Assembly: GCA_022510985.1 (NCBI GenBank)
Contig: JAFLSL010000032.1
Span: 1-8,721 of the forward strand
Origin: Ruminococcus sp.
Lineage (GTDB): Bacteria; Bacillota; Clostridia; Oscillospirales; Acutalibacteraceae
Direction: 5' to 3'
Length of the DNA stretch: 8,721 nt
Below the pieces are notes generated by a model. The model did no database searches, was not told the DNA's origin, and saw nothing but the letters and a program-made list of their open reading frames with translations. Each line of letters begins with the position of its first letter. The stretch's first letter is position 1. Both the position numbers and the translations under genes were made by a program. Positions 1-6,431 of the stretch are shown one piece after another.

Positions 1-877
1 GATTTGGATAATGATTTATCCAATGATGATGAAGGTCGATTTTAAGAGTATAAAAAATGTCGGTAAAAATCCTAAGGGATTGTTTATAACCTGGATAACA
101 AATTGGTTGATAAAGCCGTTTACAATGTATGGAATTGCAAGCCTGTTCTTCTTTGTGATATTCAAAGCGTTCATTACACCACAGCTTGCTACAGAATATC
201 TTGCGGGAGCAGTTCTGCTCGGAGCAGCACCTTGTACTGCAATGGTGTTTGTATGGAGTTCGCTTACAAAGGGCAGTCCCGCTTATACTGTAGTTCAGGT
301 TGCGACAAATGATTTAATTATACTTGTAGCTTTTATTCCGATAGTAAAGTTCCTGCTCGGGGTATCAAATGTAACCGTTCCTTGGGATACTTTGATTCTA
401 TCCGTTATTCTGTTCGTAGTAATTCCGCTTATAGGCGGTATGCTGACAAGATTTCTTGTAGTAAGAAAAAAAGGCACGAATTACTTTGAGAATACATTCG
501 TAAAGAAGTTTGACGGAATTACAACAGTAGGATTACTTCTCACTTTGATTTTAATATTCTCTTTTCAAGGCGGAGTAATTCTTGAAAACCCGTTGCATAT
601 TATATTAATTGCTGTTCCGCTCATCTTGCAGACATTCCTGATTTTTGCGATAGCGTATTCAGCTTGCAAGCTCTTAAAGCTACCGCATAACATAGCAGCT
701 CCGGCGGGAATGATAGGAGCGTCCAACTTCTTTGAACTTGCAGTAGCTGTTGCTATAGCCCTATTTGGTACAACTTCGCCCGCCGCTCTTGCTACAACGG
801 TCGGCGTATTGACCGAGGTTCCCGTTATGCTGTTCCTTGTAAGGATTGCAAACCGTACTAAAAAACACTTTAAATAA
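1..877 (+). CDS. acr3: Arsenite efflux permease, ACR3 family (5' end outside window)
   Basis: This is a membrane exporter predicted to expel arsenite, As(III), from the cytoplasm using the membrane potential. The reading frame is open to the window edge (frame starts at base 2), and the residues before the first ATG (base 11) already fit the family, so the true start lies upstream and roughly the first two transmembrane segments are missing. Numbering from the ATG at 11, the visible 288 residues hold about eight hydrophobic segments (near 29-54, 59-82, 95-117, 127-151, 172-190, 197-220, 226-252, 258-280), consistent with TM3-TM10 of a ten-helix protein. Family hallmarks are the APCTAMVFVW segment with the conserved cysteine (C75), SNFFELAVAVAIALFG with E242, and the late GVLTEVPVML with E269. 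A basic tail ends the protein. No arsR or arsC is visible on the right side. The gene converges on glgP. The family call is strong; the substrate (arsenite, possibly antimonite) is inferred from the family. Confidence 0.93.
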   Translation, partial: IWIMIYPMMMKVDFKSIKNVGKNPKGLFITWITNWLIKPFTMYGIASLFFFVIFKAFITPQLATEYLAGAVLLGAAPCTAMVFVWSSLTKGSPAYTVVQVATNDLIILVAFIPIVKFLLGVSNVTVPWDTLILSVILFVVIPLIGGMLTRFLVVRKKGTNYFENTFVKKFDGITTVGLLLTLILIFSFQGGVILENPLHIILIAVPLILQTFLIFAIAYSACKLLKLPHNIAAPAGMIGASNFFELAVAVAIALFGTTSPAALATTVGVLTEVPVMLFLVRIANRTKKHFK

Positions 878-933
878 AGAGGATCTATTTTGTATGTAGC
901 CAATTTAATTATTCACTTATAATTTTTAATTGA

Positions 934-960
934 AAAGCGGACGCAATTTGCGTCCGCTTT
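934..960. terminator. Bidirectional intrinsic terminator between acr3 and glgP
   Basis: Bases 934-944 (AAAGCGGACGC) pair perfectly with 950-960 (GCGTCCGCTTT) around a 5-nt loop, giving an 11-bp GC-rich stem flanked by A and T runs on both sides. It lies 56 bp after the acr3 stop and 17 bp after the glgP stop on the other strand, as expected for one hairpin serving two convergent units. The T run is better in the glgP direction (TTTTCAATT) than in the acr3 direction (TTTCATATCTTT). Confidence 0.9.
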
Positions 961-977
961 CATATCTTTAAATGATA

Positions 978-3347
978 TTATTTTTTCTTGCCTCTGTAAT
1001 CTACGTGCCAGAGATCCTTAGCGTATTCAAGGATAGCACGGTCAGAGCTGAATTTGCCTGCGTTAGCTACATTCATAAGGCACTTTCTGCCGAATTCAAC
1101 TCTCTTGGAGTAATCAGCGTTAGCCTTAATCTTAGCGTCAACGTAGCTCTTCAAATCATAAAGTACGAAGTAGTGGTCGGGAGCGTGCCATGAAGCACCG
1201 TCAAGGAGTGCCTTATGAAGCTCTGCGAAGCTGCCTTCGCCCTGAGCATTTCCGTCGCTTACAGTACCGTCTACGAGTGTATCGATAACCTTCTTAATCT
1301 CAGGATCTGAGTTGTAGATTGCACGTGAGGAGTATGTATCCTTAATGCTCTCTACCTCTTCAACTCTTGCACCGAAGATATACTCGTTCTCAACGCCTGC
1401 CTGCTCAGCGATTTCGATATTCGCACCGTCCCAAGTACCGAGAGTAACAGCACCGTTAATCATAAACTTCATATTACCTGTACCGGATGCCTCTGTACCT
1501 GCGAGAGAAGTCTGCTCGGAAATATCAGCAGCAGTAACAATCTTCTCAGCGTAGCTTACGTTGTAGTTAGAGCAGTAAACAACCTGAAGCTTGTCCTTAG
1601 TGTCGGGGTCGTTGTTTACGAGGTTTGCGATTTCGTTGATGTACTTAATAATAGCCTTTGCACGAGCGTAGCCGGGAGCCGCCTTTGCACCGAAGATAAA
1701 GCAGGTCGGGTTCCAATTCTTAAGCTCGCCGTTCTTGATCTTTAAGTAAATCATCATAATTGAGAAAGCGTTGATGAGCTGTCTTTTATACTCGTGAAGA
1801 CGCTTAACCTGAACGTCAAAAATCATAGTGGGATCAACGTCAACGCCGTCCATCTTCTTGATATAAGCGGCAAGCTCTTTCTTCTTCTTAGCTTTAATCT
1901 TGTTGAACTTCTTAACTGTATCATCGTCCATCATTTTGTTAAGCTTAGAAAGCTTGCTCAAATCTTTGAGCCAGCCGTCGCCAACACGCTCGGTGATGAA
2001 GTCTGAAAGCTCAGGGTTACAAAGTCCGAGCCATCTTCTCTGGGTAATACCGTTAGTCTTGTTCTGGAAACGCTCGGGATAAACCTGATACCAATCCTTA
2101 AGAACGTCAGCCTTAAGAATTTCTGTATGAATCTGAGCAACACCGTTTACATATGTTGAAACATAAGTAGCAAGTCTTGCCATATGAACTGTGTTGTTGT
2201 CAACAATTCTCATTCTTGCCTTCATTTCCTCGCTGATACCCATAGCGGAAAGCTCTTCCTGGAGCTTATTAGCGATAAGGCAGATGATATGATAAATCTC
2301 GGGAACAACGTCCATCATAAGGTCAGCGTGCCATTTCTCGAGTGCCTCTGAGAGAACTGTGTGGTTAGTGTAGGAGCAGGTTTTACGAGCAATTTCAAAT
2401 GCCTCGTCAAAGCTTAAACCGTCGTTCATAAGAAGTCTTACGAGCTCAGGGATAGCGGATACGGGGTGAGTATCGTTGAGCTGGAACGCATAGTCTGTTG
2501 CAAAGTGGCTGAAATCATCGCCGTACTTTTCCTTATAATTTCTCATAATATCCTGTAAGGATGCGGAGCAGAAGAAATACTGCTGCTTAAGTCTTAAAAC
2601 CTTACCCTCATATGAGTTATCGTTAGGATAAAGAACACGTGAGATATTTTCAGCGTCATTCTTAGCCTTAACAGCACTGTCATAGTGAGTGTTGTTAAAC
2701 TCGTTGAAGTCAAAGTCCTCAACAGCCTCTGCCTGCCAAAGGCGGAGAGTGTTGATATTCTTTGTGCCGTAGCCGATAACAGCCATATCGTAAGGAACAG
2801 CCTTAACTGTCTGACCCTTGAACTCAACCTCAACAGCCTGATCCTCGCGGCGAATGCACCACGGATCCTCGAATTTCTGCCAATCGTCAGCGGTTTCTAC
2901 CTGATAGCCGTTTTCAATAAGCTGCTTAAAGAGACCGTATTTATAGCGGATTCCGTAACCGTCAAGCGGAACTTCCTGTGTAGCCGCTGAATCGAGATAG
3001 CAGGCTGCAAGTCTTCCGAGACCGCCGTTACCGAGAGCCGCGTCGTCAATTTCTTCAAATACATTGATGTCAATACCCTTTTTCTTGAGCATAGCCTTAG
3101 TTTCGTCTAAGATACCGAGGCAGTAAAGGTTGTTGTACATCATACGTCCCATAAGGAACTCCGCGGAGAAGTAGTAAGCTCTTCTGCCGCTTGCGTGCTT
3201 TTTCTTACTTTTTGCCCAATTTTCAGCAATCTCGGTCTGTACAACTTTACCGAGAGCGTTGTGAAGCTGAGCAGGTGTCAGGTTTTCCGGCTTCTCACAA
3301 TAGAGAGCCTGTGAAGTAAGTTTGAGTTCGTCCATTAGATTACCCAT
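978..3347 (-). CDS. glgP: Alpha-glucan (glycogen/maltodextrin) phosphorylase, GT35
   Basis: This cytoplasmic PLP enzyme uses phosphate to remove glucose-1-phosphate from the non-reducing end of alpha-1,4-glucans. With the start at 3347 it has 789 residues, a normal length for bacterial phosphorylases. Visible motifs are AYYFSAEFLMGR (residues 57-68), GNGGLGRLA (106-114), NDTHPVSAIPELVR, TNHTVLSEALEKW, NKTNGITQRRWL, DVQVKRLHEYKRQL, and the cofactor site EASGTGNMKFMINGA, whose lysine K627 should form the Schiff base with PLP. A longer in-frame ORF begins at 3431, but its extra 28 residues are read from the end of malQ in another frame and do not resemble the family. The ATG at 3347 begins MGNLMDELKL and has GGAGG nine bases upstream. 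The gene is second in an operon, starting 4 bp after the malQ stop, and ends at the shared terminator. GlgP and MalP cannot be told apart from sequence alone; the malQ partner favours maltodextrin or glycogen breakdown. No lesion is seen. Confidence 0.97.
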   Translation of the reverse strand: MGNLMDELKLTSQALYCEKPENLTPAQLHNALGKVVQTEIAENWAKSKKKHASGRRAYYFSAEFLMGRMMYNNLYCLGILDETKAMLKKKGIDINVFEEIDDAALGNGGLGRLAACYLDSAATQEVPLDGYGIRYKYGLFKQLIENGYQVETADDWQKFEDPWCIRREDQAVEVEFKGQTVKAVPYDMAVIGYGTKNINTLRLWQAEAVEDFDFNEFNNTHYDSAVKAKNDAENISRVLYPNDNSYEGKVLRLKQQYFFCSASLQDIMRNYKEKYGDDFSHFATDYAFQLNDTHPVSAIPELVRLLMNDGLSFDEAFEIARKTCSYTNHTVLSEALEKWHADLMMDVVPEIYHIICLIANKLQEELSAMGISEEMKARMRIVDNNTVHMARLATYVSTYVNGVAQIHTEILKADVLKDWYQVYPERFQNKTNGITQRRWLGLCNPELSDFITERVGDGWLKDLSKLSKLNKMMDDDTVKKFNKIKAKKKKELAAYIKKMDGVDVDPTMIFDVQVKRLHEYKRQLINAFSIMMIYLKIKNGELKNWNPTCFIFGAKAAPGYARAKAIIKYINEIANLVNNDPDTKDKLQVVYCSNYNVSYAEKIVTAADISEQTSLAGTEASGTGNMKFMINGAVTLGTWDGANIEIAEQAGVENEYIFGARVEEVESIKDTYSSRAIYNSDPEIKKVIDTLVDGTVSDGNAQGEGSFAELHKALLDGASWHAPDHYFVLYDLKSYVDAKIKANADYSKRVEFGRKCLMNVANAGKFSSDRAILEYAKDLWHVDYRGKKK

Positions 3348-3351
3348 AGTG

Positions 3352-4845
3352 TTAATCCTCCATTCGTCCGTATGTATCGGACATCCATAATAATCTTTCT
3401 GCAAGTTTGTCTGTAAGAGCGTCAGCGTCAATTCTCCATACCCAGTTACCGCCTAAGGTAGAGGGAATGTTCATTCGAGCCTCGCTGCCAAGACCGAGAA
3501 TATCCTGCATCTGTATAACCGCATAGTCAGCTTTACTTTCGTAGGCTGTGCGGATTAATCCCCAGTTAAATTCCTCGCCGTCGCCGATTTTGCAATAATC
3601 TCTGGCACACTGAATTTCTTCAGGCTTAGCTTCGCTGTACCAGCCCATAACGGTATCGTTATCGTGAGTACCTGTGTAAACAACGCAGTTGCCGTCGCCG
3701 TAGTTGTGCGGGAGGAAGTCGTTCTCGTCATCGCCGTCAAACGCAAACTCAAGAACCTTCATACCCGGATAACCGCTGTCCTTAAGGAGTTCATAAACTC
3801 CGTCGGAAAGGTCTCCGAGGTCCTCGGCTACAATCGGAATATCTCCGATAGCCTCTTTCATTTTATCGAAGAAGTCCATTCCCGGACCGTCCATCCAATC
3901 GCCGTTAATCGCATTTTCCGCGGGATACGGAATAGCATAGAAATCGTTGAACGCACGGAAGTGGTCAATTCTTGTGATATCATATAAATTAGCAGCAGCT
4001 GCAATACGGTTAAACCACCATACATAGTCGGTTTCCTTAAGATACTGCCAATCGTAAAGCGGGTTGCCCCAAAGCTGTCCTGTCTCTGAGAAATAATCGG
4101 GAGGACATCCTGCAACGCAGACGGGAGAGTTCTCCTCATCGAGCCAGAAAACATCGGGATTTGCCCAAGTATCGGCACTGTCCATAGCAACGTAGATAGG
4201 CATATCTCCGAGGATTTGAATTCCTAAGTCGTTAACATACTCGCGGAAATCGTACCACTGCTCATAGAACTTGAACTGAACCCATTTCCAGAAGTCAATA
4301 TCGTCAGCAAGCTTTTTCTTATACTTTCTTATGGCAGCAGGCTTACGCATTTTGATAGCTTCGTCGGGCCACTCTGTCCACGCCGACATATCAAAGCTCT
4401 TTTTAACCGCCATATAAAGAGCATAGTCATCAAGCCAATGCTTGTTATCGTTTTTGAACTCCTCAAAAACGTCAAGCTCATAATCTTCTATGTAGGTTTC
4501 ATAAGCTTTCTTTAAAACCACAAAACGGTTGTTGTAAATTTTCTCGTAATCGACCTCATTCGGGTTATCGCCCCAGTCGATAGCGTCGAGCTGTTCTTTG
4601 GAAACAAGCTCCTCCTCAACCAAGGTATCGAGGTCAATCATATACGGGTTACCTGCATAAGTTGAGAACGACTGATACGGTGAGTCACCGTAGCTTGTCG
4701 GACCTGCGGGAAGAATCTGCCATATCTTCTGACCGGATTTTGCGAGGAAGTCTGCAAATTCTCTTGCCTCTTTTCCGATTGTTCCGATACCGTAAGGTGA
4801 CGGAAGCGAGGTAATCGGCATTAAAATTCCTGCAACTCTTGCCAT
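3352..4845 (-). CDS. malQ: 4-alpha-glucanotransferase (amylomaltase), GH77
   Basis: This cytoplasmic disproportionating enzyme moves alpha-1,4-glucan segments from one malto-oligosaccharide to another and frees glucose. At 497 residues it matches the compact bacterial amylomaltases. The N-terminal motifs are GILMPITSLPSPYGIGT (residues 6-22) and ILPAGPTSYGDSPYQSFS (44-61). The catalytic set of the family is complete: nucleophile D294 in TRIDHFRAF, acid/base E341 in VAEDLG, and transition-state aspartate D395 in THDNDT. These positions closely match those of the Thermus enzyme. GNWVWRI lies near the C-terminus. The ATG at 4845 is preceded by AAGGGAGT (minus strand, 4853-4860) with seven bases between. 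It is the first gene of the malQ-glgP unit, and its stop sits 4 bp before the glgP start. MalQ makes longer chains that GlgP then phosphorolyses, a classical pairing. No missing residue or truncation was found. Confidence 0.97.
   Translation of the reverse strand: MARVAGILMPITSLPSPYGIGTIGKEAREFADFLAKSGQKIWQILPAGPTSYGDSPYQSFSTYAGNPYMIDLDTLVEEELVSKEQLDAIDWGDNPNEVDYEKIYNNRFVVLKKAYETYIEDYELDVFEEFKNDNKHWLDDYALYMAVKKSFDMSAWTEWPDEAIKMRKPAAIRKYKKKLADDIDFWKWVQFKFYEQWYDFREYVNDLGIQILGDMPIYVAMDSADTWANPDVFWLDEENSPVCVAGCPPDYFSETGQLWGNPLYDWQYLKETDYVWWFNRIAAAANLYDITRIDHFRAFNDFYAIPYPAENAINGDWMDGPGMDFFDKMKEAIGDIPIVAEDLGDLSDGVYELLKDSGYPGMKVLEFAFDGDDENDFLPHNYGDGNCVVYTGTHDNDTVMGWYSEAKPEEIQCARDYCKIGDGEEFNWGLIRTAYESKADYAVIQMQDILGLGSEARMNIPSTLGGNWVWRIDADALTDKLAERLLWMSDTYGRMED
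3357..3361 (-). promoter_or_regulatory. glgP ribosome-binding site embedded in the malQ 3' end
   Basis: On the minus strand the sequence reads GGAGG, then nine bases, then the ATG at 3347. The GGAGG falls inside the last sense codons of malQ (Met-Glu-Asp-stop), so ribosomes ending malQ translation pass directly over it. This site decides the glgP start in favour of 3347 over the longer ORF start at 3431, and suggests translational coupling. Confidence 0.85.
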
Positions 4846-4860
4846 AATTTCAACTCCCTT

Positions 4861-4908
4861 CAGCGTTGAATGTTAATTTTTAAAGTTCATTTTTCGGGAA
4901 ACCAGCGT
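4861..4908 (-). promoter_or_regulatory. Repeated ACGCTG boxes and dyad in the malQ leader (possible operator)
   Basis: Two copies of ACGCTG on the minus strand (plus-strand CAGCGT at 4861-4866 and 4903-4908) are 42 bp apart, four helical turns. The upstream copy sits in an imperfect 18-bp dyad at 4896-4913 (GGGATAC-GCTG-GTTTCCC, one mismatch) that starts about eight bases after the predicted transcript start. The other copy sits in a short dyad TTCA-n4-TGAA (4859-4870) touching the malQ ribosome-binding site. Central-CG dyads suit LacI-family regulators, which often control maltodextrin operons, but the match to any known operator is weak and the function is inferred. Confidence 0.3.
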
Positions 4909-4927
4909 ATCCCATAATAGCAGTCTA

Positions 4928-4956
4928 ATTCTAACATATAAATGAAAATTTATCAA
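4928..4956 (-). promoter_or_regulatory. Sigma-A promoter of malQ-glgP (extended -10)
   Basis: Read on the minus strand, the -35 is TTGATA (plus 4951-4956, 5/6 to consensus), the spacer is exactly 17 bp, and the -10 is TAGAAT (plus 4928-4933, 5/6) preceded by TGT, which makes an extended -10. Transcription should start near 4921, giving a leader of about 75 nt before malQ. A perfect TATAAT lies farther upstream on the same strand (near 4996-5001) but has no good -35 partner. Confidence 0.75.
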
Positions 4957-5001
4957 TACCTTTTTACTTTATTCAACAAATTTAGTACGCACAAATTATA
5001 G

Positions 5002-5025
5002 TTAAATTTACACTTATAAATTTAA
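5002..5025 (-). repeat. AT-only inverted repeat over the pncC stop codon
   Basis: TTAAATTTA (5002-5010) and TAAATTTAA (5017-5025) are perfect 9-bp inverted arms around a 6-base loop. The right arm covers the pncC stop codon (5022-5024). The stem has no G-C pair and no clean T run follows it on the minus strand, so it is at best a weak terminator. It is the only fold seen at this gene end. Confidence 0.4.
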
Positions 5026-5555
5026 ATCTGCTTTAACAAAAAGTAAAGTGCCGCATCACTTGCGAGCTTTCTTATATTCTCTCGGCTTTTATCCTGAATG
5101 TCTGAGAAATTTGCTTTTATAATCTCGACCTCTTTTCCCGCAACCGCTATATACACTAAACCCACGGGTTTTTCGGGAGTACCCCCTGTCGGGCCTGCGA
5201 TACCTGTTGTGGAAACACCGAAATCGGAATTTCCGAGTGCCTTTACTCCGAGAGCCATCTGCTCGGCGGTTTCGGGAGAAACGGCTCCGAGCGTGTCGAG
5301 CGTTTCGTTCTTTACGCCGAGGATTTTATTTTTTATGCGGTTTGCGTACGAGCAAACTCCGCATTCAAACACACCGCTTGCTCCGCTGACCTCTGTAATA
5401 CGCTTGCTCAGAAGTCCGCCTGTACAGCTTTCGGCTGTTGCAACCTTTTTATCTTTTTCGATTAACTTGCCTACAACAAGATTCTGCAATTCGTCAGCGT
5501 TTATATTTTCGTCACATAAAAGCTTTTTAAAGCTTTGAGCAGTTATTTCAGTCAT
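5022..5555 (-). CDS. pncC: Nicotinamide-nucleotide amidase, stand-alone CinA C-terminal domain
   Basis: This enzyme is predicted to deamidate nicotinamide mononucleotide to nicotinic acid mononucleotide, recycling the pyridine nucleotide released by NAD-dependent DNA ligase and similar reactions. The 177 residues contain one CinA_C domain after a roughly 25-residue lead. TAESCTGGLLSKRIT (40-54) carries S43, the proposed catalytic serine. It is followed by SGASGVFECGVCSYANRIK, with Y70 and K75 at positions that are conserved in the family as I recall it. Further motifs are GAVSPETAEQMA (90-101), the glycine-rich TGIAGPTGGTPEKPVG (117-132), and DKSRENIR near the end. The N-terminal MoCF-like domain of full-length CinA (about 410 residues) is absent, so this is the PncC form and not a competence-type CinA. 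The ATG at 5555 has TGAGGTG (5561-5567) five bases upstream. It is a single gene divergent from rsmE, with no strong terminator before the malQ promoter. The domain call is firm; the activity is inferred from the family. Confidence 0.94.
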   Translation of the reverse strand: MTEITAQSFKKLLCDENINADELQNLVVGKLIEKDKKVATAESCTGGLLSKRITEVSGASGVFECGVCSYANRIKNKILGVKNETLDTLGAVSPETAEQMALGVKALGNSDFGVSTTGIAGPTGGTPEKPVGLVYIAVAGKEVEIIKANFSDIQDKSRENIRKLASDAALYFLLKQI

Positions 5556-5571
5556 AAAATCACCTCAGTTC

Positions 5572-5601
5572 ATTTTAACACAATCAAAGCGGATATTGCA
5601 A
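5572..5601 (-). promoter_or_regulatory. Predicted pncC promoter (extended -10, shares -35 with rsmE)
   Basis: On the minus strand TTGCAA (plus 5596-5601, 4/6 to the -35 consensus) is followed by 18 bp and TAAAAT (plus 5572-5577, 5/6) with TGT directly before it, an extended -10. Transcription would start near 5565, leaving only about ten bases before the ATG and starting within the ribosome-binding site. Confidence 0.55.
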
Positions 5602-5604
5602 TAT
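5593..5604. promoter_or_regulatory. 12-bp perfect palindrome between divergent pncC and rsmE
   Basis: ATATTGCAATAT is fully self-complementary. Its centre (5598.5) is within half a base of the midpoint between the two outward-facing TAAAAT boxes (5572-5577 and 5619-5624). Its TTGCAA core can be read as a -35 element on both strands. It could equally be a binding site for a dimeric regulator; no known operator is recognised. Confidence 0.5.
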
Positions 5605-5624
5605 GAATGAAGTTTTGATAAAAT
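5596..5624 (+). promoter_or_regulatory. Predicted rsmE-mtnN promoter (extended -10)
   Basis: TTGCAA (5596-5601), a 17-bp spacer and TAAAAT (5619-5624, 5/6), with TGA directly upstream making an extended -10. Transcription would start near 5631, nine bases before the rsmE ATG and at the first base of its GGTGAT ribosome-binding site (5631-5636), so the leader would be unusually short. Confidence 0.6.
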
Positions 5625-5639
5625 AGTCATGGTGATAAT

Positions 5640-6431
5640 ATGCCTTGGTTTTTTACCGACGAAGAGATTAAAAACGAAAAATTTAATATAGACGGCGAAA
5701 ACGCTCGCCATATCTCGAAAAGTCTTAGAATGAAAAGGGGCGAAAAATTGACACTAGTCAGTCCCTCAAAGACACAATTTGACTGCGAGATTGATAACAT
5801 TTCAAACGAGCTTGTCGGCGTAAAAATCCTTGAGAAAAAGCCTTGTGAAAATGAACCTGAAACTCAGATTACGCTTTATCAGGCGTTACCTAAGAGCGAC
5901 AAAATGGAATTTATAATTCAAAAATGCGTTGAGCTGGGTGTTTACAAAATCGTTCCGACAATTTCTTCGAGGTGCGTATCACGTCCCGACAAAAAGTCTC
6001 TCGAAAAAAAACTGGCTCGCTGGCAGAAAATCGCAAAGGAAGCCGCACAGCAGTCACGCCGTGGAATAATTCCCGAAATTTGCGAAGCCGTAAGCTTTAA
6101 GCAGGCTGTCGAAAACAGCAAAGAAAACGAACAAAATATAATCTTCTACGAGCTTGGCGGAGAAAGCATTAAAAATATAATAGAAAACAGCCGTCCGAAA
6201 AACATCGGAATTTTTATCGGCAGCGAAGGCGGTTTTGAGCAAAGCGAGGTCGACCTTGCACTCGAAAACGGTGCAAGAGTTGCAACGCTCGGAAAAAGGA
6301 TTTTAAGAGCAGAAACCGCACCCTTAGCGGCACTTTCAATTATAATGTACGCACTCGGCGAAATGGATGATGACGCAAAAACGGCAGAGGAGTTTGAAAA
6401 TGACAGGAATAATTTGTGCACTGAAAATTGA
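5640..6431 (+). CDS. rsmE: 16S rRNA (uracil-1498-N3)-methyltransferase RsmE
   Basis: This SPOUT-class enzyme methylates N3 of U1498 in helix 44 of 16S rRNA, using SAM and acting on the assembled 30S subunit. The 263 residues begin MPWFFTDEEI, the usual RsmE opening. A PUA-like N-terminal domain spans about 1-70 (HISKSLRMKRGEKLTLV) and a trefoil-knot catalytic domain spans about 75-241. Family motifs are YQALPKSDKMEFIIQKCVELGV (79-100), KEAAQQSRR (133-141), and the SAM-binding knot made of IGIFIGSEGGFEQSEV (189-204) and LGKRILRAETAPLAAL (217-232). The commoner IGPEGG reads IGSEGG here. After residue 241 an acidic tail of about 22 residues has no clear family match, and its end overlaps mtnN. 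The ATG at 5640 has GGTGAT upstream. It is the first gene of a two-gene unit divergent from pncC. Confidence 0.95.
   Translation: MPWFFTDEEIKNEKFNIDGENARHISKSLRMKRGEKLTLVSPSKTQFDCEIDNISNELVGVKILEKKPCENEPETQITLYQALPKSDKMEFIIQKCVELGVYKIVPTISSRCVSRPDKKSLEKKLARWQKIAKEAAQQSRRGIIPEICEAVSFKQAVENSKENEQNIIFYELGGESIKNIIENSRPKNIGIFIGSEGGFEQSEVDLALENGARVATLGKRILRAETAPLAALSIIMYALGEMDDDAKTAEEFENDRNNLCTEN

Larger units (their letters stand above)
4857..5021. other. AT-rich intergenic region between malQ and pncC
   Basis: This is the longest gene-free stretch in the window, about 175 bp. It holds the malQ promoter, its leader with ACGCTG boxes, and the AT-only inverted repeat at the pncC end. I see no small ORF with a ribosome-binding site, no RNA gene, and no strong terminator separating pncC from malQ. 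Confidence 0.7.

Noticed and set aside
1..10. A broken or degenerate 5' end of the arsenite exporter
   Set aside because: The frame is open to the window edge and the residues before the first ATG fit the family, so the gene is simply cut by the window.
565..903. A 112-codon minus-strand frame antisense to the arsenite exporter
   Set aside because: The plus-strand frame carries clear ACR3 motifs. The antisense frame has no ribosome-binding site or family resemblance.
3664..4190. Open frames of about 107-110 codons on both strands inside malQ
   Set aside because: The malQ frame is complete with all catalytic residues. These frames have no recognisable motifs and no start signals.
4896..4913. 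A catabolite-responsive element (cre) in the malQ leader
   Set aside because: The ACGCT core is present but the flanks do not match TGWAARCGYTWWCW. It is reported only as an unassigned dyad.
5098..5538. A 146-codon open frame antisense to pncC
   Set aside because: It lies wholly within a well-supported gene on the other strand, has no ribosome-binding site, and has a low-complexity Ser/Pro/Ala/Phe composition typical of an antisense shadow.
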